From Methylomonas methanica MC09 (GTDB lineage: Bacteria > Pseudomonadota > Gammaproteobacteria > Methylococcales > Methylomonadaceae): a stretch of 64,000 nucleotides of DNA. Shown piece after piece: positions 44,370 to 53,322 of the stretch (position 1 is its first letter; every line of letters begins with the position of its first letter). The position numbers and the translations under genes were made by a program. Under the pieces are notes generated by a model, which did no database searches, was not told where the DNA came from, and was given only the letters and a program-made list of their open reading frames with translations. The stretch is taken from assembly GCF_000214665.1 (NCBI RefSeq), contig NC_015572.1, positions 4,712,001 to 4,776,000 of the forward strand, in the 5' to 3' direction.

Positions 44370-45212
44370 ATGAAAAAATCGATACCTATTTTTACCGCTT
44401 TAACGCTGGGCTTGGGCATCGCGGCCGCTCGCGCCGAACAGCCTACGCTAAAAGTCTGCACGGCCGAAAACGAAATGCCGTATTCCAACCAGGCTGGCGA
44501 GGGCTTCGAAAACAAGCTGGCACAGTATGTTGCGGAGCAATTGGGACGCGGGCTGGAAGCCGTTACCTGGAAAGACCCGCGCTATTTCATCCGCGATTAC
44601 CTCGATAAAGGCTTATGCGACGTAGTGATGGGCGTCGATTACGGCGATACCCGGCTGTATACCACGGTGCCTTATTACCGCTCCGGCTATGTTTTTATCA
44701 GCCGGGAACAGGACGAACTGGATCTGCAAAACTGGAACAGCGACGCCTTGCAAAAAGCCAAGCGCATTGCCTTTATCCCCGGCACACCGGCGGAAACCAT
44801 GTTGCGGGCCATAGGCCGCTATAGCGACATGTTCAACTACCAGCAGGAATTGGTCGGTTTCAAATCCAAACGTAACCAATACATCAAGTACGAAACGGAA
44901 AAACTGGTCAATGAAGTGGCCTCCGGTAAAGCCGAAATCGCGGTGTTGTGGGGTCCGGCGGCGGCCCGTTATGTGAAGGCATCCAGTGTGCCGTTAACCA
45001 TGACCCTGATACCGGACGATAATCGTCGGGCAGACGGCCAAAAAGTCGGCTTTCACTACAGCACCGCCATGGGTGTGCGCAAGGGCGATACGGAATTACT
45101 GGAACGCTTGAACCGCATCATCAGAAAACAACAGGACGATATCGCCGAATTACTGGAAGCGGAAGGCATTCCGCTGCTGGATGAAGCCGAAACCGCCCTG
45201 TCCATGAACTAA
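44370..45212 (+). CDS. mxaJ: MxaJ, periplasmic solute-binding-like protein
   Basis: A 280-aa type 3 periplasmic binding-protein-like chaperone needed for methanol dehydrogenase assembly. ATG 44370 is selected because it gives a clear signal peptide (IPIFTALTLGLGIAAARA); an upstream GTG at 44307 would put 21 residues in front of it. Motifs: LKVCTAENEMPYSNQAGEGFENKLAQYVAEQLG, CDVVMGVDYGDTRLYTTVPYYRSGYVF. It stands between mxaF and mxaG as in other methylotrophs. Confidence 0.95.
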   Translation: MKKSIPIFTALTLGLGIAAARAEQPTLKVCTAENEMPYSNQAGEGFENKLAQYVAEQLGRGLEAVTWKDPRYFIRDYLDKGLCDVVMGVDYGDTRLYTTVPYYRSGYVFISREQDELDLQNWNSDALQKAKRIAFIPGTPAETMLRAIGRYSDMFNYQQELVGFKSKRNQYIKYETEKLVNEVASGKAEIAVLWGPAAARYVKASSVPLTMTLIPDDNRRADGQKVGFHYSTAMGVRKGDTELLERLNRIIRKQQDDIAELLEAEGIPLLDEAETALSMN

Positions 45213-45227
45213 CGGGAAGACATTTTA

Positions 45228-45707
45228 ATGAGATTGAACATCTATTTAGGCGGGGCCATCGCAGCCCTGGCGATCGGCTTAGCGCCGTCGGCTTATGCCG
45301 ATATTACCTTGCGCAACGCCATCACCGGCGAAACTCTGGACATGAGTTTCGCCAAGAAAGGCGGTAATACCGAGCAATTCAAGCAATTCATGCAAACCGG
45401 TAAAAACCCTTACAACGGTAACGAAGCAGCCGTCAAGAAAGGCGAAAGCCTATACATGACCGGCTGTTCCGGCTGCCATGGCCACGAAGCCGAAGGCAAG
45501 CTGGGCCCCGGGCTGGCCGACGACTATTGGACTTATCCGCGCAACGCCACCGACCAAGGCTTGTTCGAGCTGTTGTTCGGCGGCGCCAACGGCATGATGG
45601 GCCCGCAATACGTCAATTTCAACACCGACGAAATGCTGCACATCATGGCCTTTATTCGCCATATCTATAAAGGCGATCCTAAAAAAGCCGATTGGTTAAA
45701 ACCTTAA
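45228..45707 (+). CDS. mxaG: Cytochrome cL, electron acceptor of methanol dehydrogenase
   Basis: A 159-aa precursor with signal peptide (ending AYADI). Heme attachment CSGCH (Cys80, Cys83, His84) and a Met-containing ligand loop GGANGMMGPQYVNF. It takes electrons from MxaFI and passes them to a terminal cytochrome cH. Short distances to mxaJ (15 bp) and mxaI (13 bp) indicate one operon. Confidence 0.96.
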   Translation: MRLNIYLGGAIAALAIGLAPSAYADITLRNAITGETLDMSFAKKGGNTEQFKQFMQTGKNPYNGNEAAVKKGESLYMTGCSGCHGHEAEGKLGPGLADDYWTYPRNATDQGLFELLFGGANGMMGPQYVNFNTDEMLHIMAFIRHIYKGDPKKADWLKP

Positions 45708-45720
45708 CGAGGAGATCATC

Positions 45721-45999
45721 ATGAAAAAATTACTGTTCTTGAGCGCTGTATTATTGGCACTGGGCCTTTCCGGTTCCGCAAACGCCTACGACGGCACCAA
45801 ATGCAAAGAACCCGGCGTTTGCTGGGAGCCCAAGCCCGGCTACCCCGACAAAGTGGCCGGCAGCAAATACGACCCCAAACACGACCCCAACGAGCTGAAT
45901 AAACAAGCGCAATCGATCAAGGAAATGGAAGCCCGCAACGCCAAACGCACGGAAGTGTTGGCGAAAACCGGCAAGTTCGTTTACGACGTCGAGGAATAA
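45721..45999 (+). CDS. mxaI: Methanol dehydrogenase small subunit
   Basis: 92-aa precursor; signal peptide (LLALGLSGSANA), mature part starting YDGTKCKEPGVCWEPKPGYPDKVAGS, and a Lys-rich C-terminal helix (KEMEARNAKRTEVLAKTGKFVYDVEE). It wraps around MxaF in the alpha2-beta2 enzyme. GAGGAG ribosome site. Followed by an intrinsic terminator. Confidence 0.97.
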   Translation: MKKLLFLSAVLLALGLSGSANAYDGTKCKEPGVCWEPKPGYPDKVAGSKYDPKHDPNELNKQAQSIKEMEARNAKRTEVLAKTGKFVYDVEE

Positions 46000-46134
46000 C
46001 GCCTCACACCCCCCACAAACCGTCAGGGACGATGGTGAAGAGCATACCGTGTCTGCCCAGACGTGTATGCCTGGACACCGGCGGTGACGGATAACCGGCG
46101 GCTCCAGACCTTGAACCTAAGTTAGAGACCTTTG

Positions 46135-46161
46135 CTCCGGGCTCGTTCCGGAGTTTTTTTT
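46135..46161 (+). terminator. Intrinsic terminator between mxaI and mxaR
   Basis: CTCCGG (46135-46140), 7-nt loop, CCGGAG (46148-46153), eight T. It ends the structural mxaFJGI transcript before the accessory genes. Confidence 0.88.
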
Positions 46162-46195
46162 ATCGAATAATCCTAAACCCGGCGCAGTAAAAGCC

Positions 46196-47215
46196 ATGAC
46201 AAGCGAAACCCAACTCAGCGACTGGCGCGGCAAAGCCCTGCATTTCGAACAACAAATCAACCACACAGTCATCGGCCAGCGGCAAGCCGTGCGCGACCTG
46301 CTATTGGCGGTGTTTGCCCGGGGCCACGTGCTGTTGGAGGGCCAGGTCGGCGTCGGCAAAACCACCTTGCTGCGCGCAATGGCGCAAGGACTGGGCGGCC
46401 ATTACCAGCGCGTCGAAGGCACCATAGATCTGATGCCGTCCGACCTGATTTATTACACCTATTTAAACAGCGAAGGCCGGCCCTGCGTCGATCCGGGACC
46501 GCTGTTGAAGCAAGGCGAGCAGCTGTCGATTTTTTTCTTCAACGAGATTAACCGCGCTCGCCCGCAAGTGCACTCTTTATTGCTTAGAGTCATGGCGGAA
46601 CGCAGCGTCAACGCCTTCAACCGCGATTACGCCATGCCGCATGTGCAGGTGTTCGCCGACCGCAACCGGGTCGAGCGCGAGGAAACCTTCGAACTGCCGG
46701 CAGCGGCTCGCGACCGCTTCATGATGGAAATCGGCATCGAAGCGCCAAGCGAAGACGCGGTGCTGGACGAGCTGATGTTCAACCCGCGTTTCCACGATGT
46801 CGACAGTTTGATCGCCACTATCGATAACGGCCTGATTGCTTATTACCAGTTAAACCGGCTGGCAGCCGAAATTCAGCAACACGTACAAACCAGCCCGACC
46901 TTGCACCGCTATGCCCTGGATTTATGGAAAGCCGGCAGCCGACCCACACAGTACGGCATCCGGCTGAGCGATGTGGAGATGGCGCAATTGATACAAGCCG
47001 GTGCCAGCCCCAGAGGCATGAGCTATTTTATCCGCGCCGCCAAGGTCAGAGCCTGGCTGGAAGACCGCAGCATGCTGTTGCCGGAAGACATGCAGGCGGT
47101 GTTTCAAGTAACCATGGCGCACAGAATATTTCTTAACCCGATGTACGGTTACCGGCGGGAGGAATTGATGCCGGCTTTCATTGAGGGAATTTTGAATGGC
47201 ATTGCCGCGCCGTAA
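46196..47215 (+). CDS. mxaR: MxaR, MoxR-type AAA+ ATPase
   Basis: A 339-aa AAA+ protein of the MoxR type: Walker A GQVGVGKTT (about 49-57), Walker B-like LSIFFFNEINRA, sensor ARDRFMMEIGIE. MoxR ATPases work with VWA-domain proteins; here MxaC and MxaL encoded downstream are likely partners in calcium insertion into methanol dehydrogenase. The next operon gene is 930 bp away because of an inserted repeat structure. Confidence 0.94.
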   Translation: MTSETQLSDWRGKALHFEQQINHTVIGQRQAVRDLLLAVFARGHVLLEGQVGVGKTTLLRAMAQGLGGHYQRVEGTIDLMPSDLIYYTYLNSEGRPCVDPGPLLKQGEQLSIFFFNEINRARPQVHSLLLRVMAERSVNAFNRDYAMPHVQVFADRNRVEREETFELPAAARDRFMMEIGIEAPSEDAVLDELMFNPRFHDVDSLIATIDNGLIAYYQLNRLAAEIQQHVQTSPTLHRYALDLWKAGSRPTQYGIRLSDVEMAQLIQAGASPRGMSYFIRAAKVRAWLEDRSMLLPEDMQAVFQVTMAHRIFLNPMYGYRREELMPAFIEGILNGIAAP

Positions 47216-47622
47216 TTGCTTTGTTGATTAGTAGGGTGGGCACGGCTTTTTGTGCCCACGCGGTAGACGGCTTTGGTGGATTGTGGGTTTGCGGTTTGGT
47301 GTCGCTATCGCGACGGTTTTAATGCCGGTTCCCGCACCGGCAGGCGGGATACTTTTCTTTGCTTGTCCAAAGAAAAGTATCCAAAAGAAACGACACCCCA
47401 TGCCGCGTGAATCCTGCGCGCCGAAGGCTTTGAACGGGGTTTTCCGAAGGGGCTTCCCAGCCCCTACGAAAAACGCGATGCATCCCTGCATCGCCCCTAA
47501 CGGGCTGTTCCGTTCAAACCCTCCGGTGCTCGGCGCGGCATCAGGGGATTAAACCCATAGCGGGGTTTTAGATGAATTACCTTACGATGTTTACTTTTCA
47601 GTGACATGGGTAAGGAGTCTAC
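47216..47622. other. Gap after mxaR with palindromes and repeat arm A
   Basis: Contains a GTGGGCAC/GTGCCCAC hairpin (47236-47259) right after mxaR and then repeat arm A. No gene. Confidence 0.5.
47299..47549 (+). repeat. Arm A of a ~250-bp inverted repeat
   Basis: Similar to the reverse complement of 47880-48129. Shared blocks are GTGTCGCTATCGCGACG, a perfect 12-bp hairpin (TACTTTTCTTTG...CAAAGAAAAGTA), AAAAGAAACGACACCCC, GAACGGGGTTTTCCGAAGGG, GCTTCCCAGCCCCTACG and CAAACCCTCCGGTGCTCGGC. Variable parts lie between them. Such modular repeats are seen dispersed in related genomes. Confidence 0.85.
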
Positions 47623-47820
47623 ATGTACACGGTTTCTAAGGGTGAAGGCCTGTTTGATATTTTTGGATTTTTATTTGATCTGCTTGGTTTAGTTTTGAAA
47701 TGGTCAAAAGGACAGACGTTTCTTTTTTCGCCGTTTCAACAATGGGGATTATCGCAATGGGGTTGGTTAGCCATTGGAATATTCGCGATTTGGATAATTT
47801 GGCTGCTCCACCGCCGATAG
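47623..47820 (+). CDS. 65-aa small membrane protein between inverted repeats
   Basis: AAGGAG ribosome site 7 bp before the ATG. Two hydrophobic segments (LFDIFGFLFDLLGLVL and GWLAIGIFAIWIIWLL) around an Lys/Phe/Gln linker, ending HRR. No family recognised. It is the only convincing frame between the two repeat arms, so it may be cargo of the repeat pair or an old resident. Confidence 0.5.
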   Translation: MYTVSKGEGLFDIFGFLFDLLGLVLKWSKGQTFLFSPFQQWGLSQWGWLAIGIFAIWIIWLLHRR

Positions 47821-48142
47821 ATACGAAGGCACAATTTTATGTCCAAGTAAGTAAACATGTTTCGGTAGCTGGCGATCTTCCCCCTCCGCCGCGCCGAGCA
47901 CCGGAGGGTTTGAGCGGAATTGCCCGGAGGGGCGCGGCAGGGATGCTGCGCGTTTACGTAGGGGCTGGGAAGCCCCTTCGGAAAACCCCGTTCAAACCTG
48001 AGGAGCGCAGGAAACAAGCGGCGGCGGGGTGTCGTTTCTTTTGGGTACTTTTCTTTGGACAAGCAAAGAAAAGTACCTCGGCTGTCGGGCCGAGACCCGA
48101 CATACAAAAAAACGTCGCGATAGCGACACATAACAAAAGCCT
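47821..48142. other. Gap with repeat arm B
   Basis: Mostly repeat arm B; only 13 bp remain before the next start codon, so the membrane protein gene probably relies on a promoter inside the repeat or on read-through. Confidence 0.4.
47880..48129 (-). repeat. Arm B of a ~250-bp inverted repeat
   Basis: Inverted partner of 47299-47549; see there for the shared blocks. It ends 13 bp before the start codon of the next gene. Confidence 0.85.
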
Positions 48143-48769
48143 ATGAACATCAAAGAACTAACCCAAGCAATCATCCCCCAATCCGGCCTGAGCCATTTCG
48201 CCGAAACCTACCTGACCTGGGCCGGCGTCGGCCTGATCGGCTCATTCGTCGCCTCTACATTGGACGCCCAGGCCGATTTGGCATACGCCGCTTACTACAC
48301 CAATGCCGTCAACGACGCGGTCGGTTACAACTTCTGGATACTGCTGGCGGTGATCGGCCTGTTGCTGTTTTGCCTCAGCCTGCCGGCGGTGTACTTGTCC
48401 CTGCACCTGCCTCGGGCGCGGCTGGCGGCCGATCCCTTGCGACGCTTGAGTTATACCTTCTTTCTGGTCGCGTTCGACGAGGGCGGTTTGATGATAGGCA
48501 TATTGACCGCCAATTGGCTGCATACCAGCGACAAACTGACTCTGCTGGCCGATAAATCGTTTCTGTTCAGCGGCGTCGGTTTGCTGCCGATACTGGCCTT
48601 GGCCGTGCTCAATTCGTTTTTGTGGCTGTTGGGCGAATCGATTCACAACCGCGAACAGAAAAGCTATTCCGGGTTGGTCAACCTGCTGCTGCAAGTACCG
48701 CCCAACTATCTGGCGCCGCTGTATCTGTTGTTCAGCAGCACCGTCGTGTATCTGATCGTCAGGCAGTAA
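48143..48769 (+). CDS. Membrane protein of unknown function within the mxa locus
   Basis: A 208-aa protein with about four to five hydrophobic segments (LTWAGVGLIGSFVAST, NFWILLAVIGLLLFCLSLPAVYLSL, FLFSGVGLLPILALAVLNSFLWLLG, YLAPLYLLFSSTVVYLIV). No family is recognised. It ends 5 bp before mxaS, so it is cotranscribed with mxaS-A-C-K-L and probably helps in methanol dehydrogenase maturation. Confidence 0.75.
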   Translation: MNIKELTQAIIPQSGLSHFAETYLTWAGVGLIGSFVASTLDAQADLAYAAYYTNAVNDAVGYNFWILLAVIGLLLFCLSLPAVYLSLHLPRARLAADPLRRLSYTFFLVAFDEGGLMIGILTANWLHTSDKLTLLADKSFLFSGVGLLPILALAVLNSFLWLLGESIHNREQKSYSGLVNLLLQVPPNYLAPLYLLFSSTVVYLIVRQ

Positions 48770-48774
48770 GCGCC

Positions 48775-49629
48775 ATGAGCCCCTCATTGCAAACCTTCTC
48801 GTATCGACTGGCCCGCCCCGGCTATAGCGTATTTCCCGGCGCCCATCCCGGCGAAATGGTCGGCAGCGGCCAGTTGTTTAAACGCCACGAATCCTTGCTG
48901 GCCAGTCCCGATCCGCGGCGCATCGATTTGCGAGCTAGCTTGCTGGATCCGTTCGGTGGTTACCGGGTGCGGGTATTTCAGCAGCACAGCAAGCTTAACG
49001 TGTATGCGGTTGCCGATCTGTCGGCTTCCATGGGTTCTGCCGGCATTCAGGATAAACGCCAAACGCTAGCGGAACTGGTTTTATCCATCGCCGAATCCGC
49101 CCGGCAGGCCGGCGACAGCTTCGGCTTTATCGGCTGCGGGGAACGCCTGGATGACCGCGACCGGTTACCGGCAGGCGCACCTATGCCGGCAGTCAGGCGG
49201 CTGACCGACCGCCTGCGATCCCAAGCACCGCAAGCCGGCTCGGCTGCAATGGCCTACGCGGGCCCACTACTGCCGACCCGGCGCAGCCTGGTGTTTTTAA
49301 TATCGGATTGCCATTTTTCCCTGGGCAGCCTGCCGGCTATTCTGCAACCGCTGAGCAGGCACGCCGTGGTACCGCTGGTGCTGTGGCAGGCTGCCGAAAC
49401 GGCCGGTTTGCCCGATTGGGGACTGGTCCGTTTCCAGGATGCCGAAAACCGCCGTTCGCGGACTATGTTGACGCGTCCGGCCCTGAAACAGCGCATCGCC
49501 GATAGCTTTACGGCACGGCGGCAACAGCTGCGACAGGGCTTCCGGCGTTTCGGCATGGAACCGTTGTTTCTTACCGGTCCCTACCGCGCGGAATTGCTGA
49601 CCGCCTATTTCCTCGGCCAACCACTATGA
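48775..49629 (+). CDS. mxaS: MxaS, DUF58 protein
   Basis: A 284-aa protein of the DUF58 type (FKRHESLLASPDPRRIDLRASLLDPFGGYRVRVFQQHSKLNVYAVADLSASM): the DLSAS motif resembles a VWA MIDAS. DUF58 proteins act with MoxR ATPases. The ATG at 48775 follows the upstream stop by 5 bp; the longer frame upstream overlaps that gene. It overlaps mxaA by 4 bp. Confidence 0.9.
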   Translation: MSPSLQTFSYRLARPGYSVFPGAHPGEMVGSGQLFKRHESLLASPDPRRIDLRASLLDPFGGYRVRVFQQHSKLNVYAVADLSASMGSAGIQDKRQTLAELVLSIAESARQAGDSFGFIGCGERLDDRDRLPAGAPMPAVRRLTDRLRSQAPQAGSAAMAYAGPLLPTRRSLVFLISDCHFSLGSLPAILQPLSRHAVVPLVLWQAAETAGLPDWGLVRFQDAENRRSRTMLTRPALKQRIADSFTARRQQLRQGFRRFGMEPLFLTGPYRAELLTAYFLGQPL

Positions 49630-50516
49630 AACGGGCCGCTTTATTATTCTGCCTCTTGTTGCTGAACGGCTGCAGCGCGCCAGCGTCGCGTCCAATCGGC
49701 TATTTCGAATTGCAAACACCGCGACCTTTCGGCTATTGGGTCGGCGATCAAATTCAGCATCGCATCGTGCTGGAGACCCAAGCGGATGTGCGGCTGGACA
49801 TGAGCAGTTTGCCGAAACAGGGCGCAATCAACCGCTGGTTGAACCTGAATCAAGCGACCGTCGAAAGCGGCTCCGGCAACAACCGCACTGTCATCGAACT
49901 GGAATACCAAGTGTTTTATGCCGCAAACGAAGTCAAGATGCTCGACATCCCCGGCTTCGTACTACGCTTCGTCCGGGACGGCAAAACGGTCGAGCAAGCC
50001 GTACCGGCCTGGCATTTCACGCTGTCGCCGCTCAAGGAACTGGCGATCAGGAAAGACGCCGACGGCCGCTATTACATGCGCCCGGATGCGCGACCCGCGC
50101 CGCTGCCGTCCACAGCCGAGCGGTTCGGCCTTTATGCCGGCTTGAGCCTGAGTTTGGCAAGCGCCGCCTATCTGGCGTATTTGTACGGTTATTTTCCGGC
50201 TTGGCCCAAGCGACGCATTTTCAAGCGCGCGATGGCCGAACTGGCCGGGCTATCCGAACGGGACCTGCCGCGCGCCCTGGCAGTCATGCACCACGCCTTG
50301 AATACCCTGTACGGCCAAGCGCTGTATAAGCACCGGCTGGACGCATTTTACCAAAACCATCCGGAATACCTTGCCGCCGCCGGAAAAATCGGCTGGTTCT
50401 TCGATTTTTCCAACCGGGTGCTGTTTGCCGGCTACCGGGAGTACGGCACACGGGAGGCCGGCGAATTGTTAGCGCTATGCCGTTTATGCCGGGAAATCGA
50501 GCGGGGCAGCCGATGA
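49626..50516 (+). CDS. mxaA: MxaA, methanol dehydrogenase calcium-insertion protein
   Basis: A 296-aa membrane-linked protein with a lipobox-like start (LLLLNGCSA), a periplasmic beta domain (to about 150), a membrane helix (about 167-190, GLYAGLSLSLASAAYLAYLYGYF) and a cytoplasmic C-terminal part. Required with MxaC, K and L for Ca in the enzyme. ATGA overlaps at both ends show translational coupling. Confidence 0.9.
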   Translation: MKRAALLFCLLLLNGCSAPASRPIGYFELQTPRPFGYWVGDQIQHRIVLETQADVRLDMSSLPKQGAINRWLNLNQATVESGSGNNRTVIELEYQVFYAANEVKMLDIPGFVLRFVRDGKTVEQAVPAWHFTLSPLKELAIRKDADGRYYMRPDARPAPLPSTAERFGLYAGLSLSLASAAYLAYLYGYFPAWPKRRIFKRAMAELAGLSERDLPRALAVMHHALNTLYGQALYKHRLDAFYQNHPEYLAAAGKIGWFFDFSNRVLFAGYREYGTREAGELLALCRLCREIERGSR

Positions 50517-51502
50517 ACGGCTTGGGTTTCGAAACGCCCTGGGCGCTGGCCGGCCTGCTGCTGATGCTGGTACCGCTATTGCGCAGCAGCCTGCCGGCCA
50601 CCTCTTACCCCTGGTTGGCCATGCTGCCGGCCGATCCGCTATCGCAGTGGCTGGCGCTGTTGATCCGCGTATTAGGCATGGCGGCGATTGCCGCGCTGTT
50701 TCTGGGTTGGTCCGGCATACACTTAAAGGAACGAAACATCGAGCGTATCGGCCACGGCGCCCATATCGTCTTGCTGTTGGACCGCAGCAGCAGCATGGAC
50801 AACACCTTCGCCGGCACAACGCCGGGGACGACTGGCGAACAATCCAAGGCCGACGCGGCGCGCCGGCTGCTGAGCGAATTCGTCGACAACCGTCCGCACG
50901 ATTTGCTCGGCGTTGCCGCATACAGCACCTCCCCACTGTTCGTGATGCCGTTAACCGAAAACAAAAAGGCCGTACACGCGGCCATTGACGCTACGGCCAT
51001 GCCTGCCTTGGCTTATACCAATATCAGCAAGGGCCTGGGCATGGCGCTGTCGTTTTTCGACCAGCAACCGATGCAGGGATCGCGCATCATTCTGCTGGTA
51101 TCCGACGGCGCGGCGGTTATCGATCCGGATAGCGAAGCGGCTTTGCGCGTGGCGTTCAAACAGCAACAAGTGCGTTTGTACTGGCTGTTTCTGCGCACGG
51201 ACAACAGCCCCGGCATTTTCGCCCTGCCGGAAGATGCCCGCGACGACAACGCGCAGGCCATGCCGGAACGCTATCTGCATTTGTTTTTTTCCAGTTTGCA
51301 AATCCCCTATCAGGCCTACGAGGCCGAAAATCCGACCGCCATGCAAAAAGCCATAGCCGACATCAACCGCCTGGAGCAGTTGCCTCTGCACTATCGGGAA
51401 ACCATTCCCAAGCAGGATTTATCCGCCGCCTGTTACCGCTGGCTGGCGCTGTTTATCGCTTGCCTGCTGGGCTTGAAATTATGCGAAGCGAGTAAGGTAT
51501 GA
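50513..51502 (+). CDS. mxaC: MxaC, membrane VWA-domain protein
   Basis: 329 aa from ATG 50513, which overlaps the mxaA stop. BatA/BatB-like layout: two N-terminal helices (PWALAGLLLMLVPLLR, GMAAIAALFLGWSGI), a VWA domain with MIDAS DRSSS (IVLLLDRSSSMDNTF) and a C-terminal helix (WLALFIACLLGLKL). Likely interacts with MxaR in Ca insertion. Confidence 0.92.
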   Translation: MNGLGFETPWALAGLLLMLVPLLRSSLPATSYPWLAMLPADPLSQWLALLIRVLGMAAIAALFLGWSGIHLKERNIERIGHGAHIVLLLDRSSSMDNTFAGTTPGTTGEQSKADAARRLLSEFVDNRPHDLLGVAAYSTSPLFVMPLTENKKAVHAAIDATAMPALAYTNISKGLGMALSFFDQQPMQGSRIILLVSDGAAVIDPDSEAALRVAFKQQQVRLYWLFLRTDNSPGIFALPEDARDDNAQAMPERYLHLFFSSLQIPYQAYEAENPTAMQKAIADINRLEQLPLHYRETIPKQDLSAACYRWLALFIACLLGLKLCEASKV

Positions 51503-52056
51503 GAATGCTGAAACACCGCTTGCTTTGGGCTATGTTGCTGGCAGGTCTGCTGCTGACTGCCGTTCAGTTGGCCGGCCTGTACCGGATTCATCGCGAAAAC
51601 CGCTGGCTGGCGACGCTGGCGGACGGGCACGATGTTGCCGTGGAGACTCTGGCAACCGCCGCACCGCAAGTTCGGTTGGCGCGCGCCGTCTACCTGCACG
51701 ACAGGCAACGTTACGACGAGGCGCTGGATACCTTGAGTTTGCTGATCGACTTGCCGGATCGTCGCCTGCAGGTGCAAAGCCGTTACAACCTGGGCAATGT
51801 CTATCTGAACCGGGCCATGGCCGAAATCGACGCCGGCCGCGTCGACCAAGGCATACCGCTGCTGAACTTGGCCAAACAGGCCTACCGTCGGGCGCTGACG
51901 CTGGACAGCCGGTTTTGGGACGCCAAATACAATCTGGAGCTGGCCATGAGTCTGCTGCCCGAATTCGACCGGGTCGTCAGACAAGACGACGACGATAATA
52001 CCCAGCCGGCGCAACTTTGGACCAGCGTGCCGGGTTTTCCCAGGGGATTGCCGTGA
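51499..52056 (+). CDS. mxaK: MxaK
   Basis: A 185-aa protein anchored by one N-terminal helix (LLWAMLLAGLLLTAVQLAGLY), with a TPR-like helical periplasmic region (RYDEALDTLSLLIDL...VQSRYNLGNVYLNRAMAEI...AKQAYRRALTLDSRFWDAKYNLELAM). Helps Ca insertion into methanol dehydrogenase. Overlaps mxaC by 4 bp. Confidence 0.9.
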   Translation: MRMLKHRLLWAMLLAGLLLTAVQLAGLYRIHRENRWLATLADGHDVAVETLATAAPQVRLARAVYLHDRQRYDEALDTLSLLIDLPDRRLQVQSRYNLGNVYLNRAMAEIDAGRVDQGIPLLNLAKQAYRRALTLDSRFWDAKYNLELAMSLLPEFDRVVRQDDDDNTQPAQLWTSVPGFPRGLP

Positions 52057-52084
52057 ATCGGCGTTCGAATCCGGGACTAAGGCC

Positions 52085-53011
52085 ATGTTGAGAACCGCCA
52101 TTAAGGACTACCGTTTCTGGTGTCTGGCGCTGTGCTTGTCGTTGCTGCTGGCCATGGCCGCCTATCCGACGCAGCGCCAACAACAGCCGGTCTATAACTT
52201 GATGATCGTCGTCGACATCACCCGCAGCATGAACGCCGAAGATTACGACGCGACCGGTCGACCGTTGAGTCGTCTGGCATTCGTGAAACACAGCCTGCAA
52301 GGCTTGCTGGGCAAGCTGCCGTGCCAATCCCGGATCGGGCTTGGCGTGTTTACCGAACGCCGTTCCACCGTGTTGTTCGAGCCGGTGGAAGTTTGTTCCG
52401 GTTACGCCGAACTGCAACAAGCCATCGCCGGCCTGGACTGGCGCATGGCCTGGGCGGCGGACAGCCGCATCGGTACGGGCTTGCTCAATACCTTGCGTAT
52501 GCTGACCGATAAGGACACCGCACTGGTGTTCATCAGCGATGGCCAGGAGGCGCCGCCGTTGAATCCGCGCTACCGGACCGATTTCGCCGATGTAAAAGGC
52601 AAGCTCAAGGGCGTGATTCTAGGGGCAGGCGGTCTGCGGCCGGTGCCGATTCCCAAGTTCGACAGCCGAGGACAACCGGACGGGGTTTACGGCCCGGACG
52701 ACGTGCCGCAGCGTTCGTCGTTCGGCATATCGGATCTGAACCCGGAAAGCATTGAAGGTTACGACGCCCGCAATGCGCCGTTCGGCAAACATGCGGCGGT
52801 CGGCAATGAACACCTCTCGGCCCTGCAGGAAAATTATTTACGGCAACTGGCACTGGAAACCGGTTTGCACTATCAACGTTTGACCGACGGCGAAGCTTTG
52901 GTACAGGCCGTCAAAGTCCCCGATTATGCATTAACAGCAGTGGCGGATGCCGATATCCGCTGGCGTTACGCACTACCGATATTATTGCTGTTACTGGCTA
53001 TGTTTGTCTAA
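52085..53011 (+). CDS. mxaL: MxaL, membrane VWA-domain protein
   Basis: A 308-aa VWA protein: N-terminal helix (WCLALCLSLLLAMAAYP), MIDAS-like DITRSMN (about 39-45), ALVFISDGQEAPP, and a C-terminal helix (ALPILLLLLAMFV). Second VWA partner for MxaR beside MxaC. Last gene of this operon; mxaE, mxaH and others are not in the window. Confidence 0.92.
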   Translation: MLRTAIKDYRFWCLALCLSLLLAMAAYPTQRQQQPVYNLMIVVDITRSMNAEDYDATGRPLSRLAFVKHSLQGLLGKLPCQSRIGLGVFTERRSTVLFEPVEVCSGYAELQQAIAGLDWRMAWAADSRIGTGLLNTLRMLTDKDTALVFISDGQEAPPLNPRYRTDFADVKGKLKGVILGAGGLRPVPIPKFDSRGQPDGVYGPDDVPQRSSFGISDLNPESIEGYDARNAPFGKHAAVGNEHLSALQENYLRQLALETGLHYQRLTDGEALVQAVKVPDYALTAVADADIRWRYALPILLLLLAMFV

Positions 53012-53322
53012 CCATAGCCCGTTAAGTCTGGCTGGTGAATATCACCCAAACCCGAGCTTAGGCACTTTTGTCAGGATTAACGTCTGGCAGCTTAGGCCGG
53101 CTTTTGCAAGACGATCACATCGGCATCGGTTGCACATGAACCGCCTAGTCTTCGATTCAATTGTAAAAACGGGGAATATTCCCCGCCTACTAGGGTAATA
53201 ACACCCACCAAGTCTTTGGCCACCCAAAAAACACTTACGTTTCATAGCGTTAAGAATTGGCATGCTATCTGTATAAAGGTTTATCAAAACACTGAACCCA
53301 GTAAATACAGCAGGAGATAGTC
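53012..53322. other. Intergenic region with a 16-bp palindrome
   Basis: 311 bp. CGGGGAATATTCCCCG at 53170-53185 is a perfect palindrome that could be an operator. A TATAAA at 53272-53277 is a candidate -10 for the next gene. No gene seen. Confidence 0.45.

Noticed and set aside
53257..53272. Sigma-54-like TTGGCATG...TGT before the lipoprotein gene
   Set aside because: The -12 GC is not present, and several consensus positions fail.
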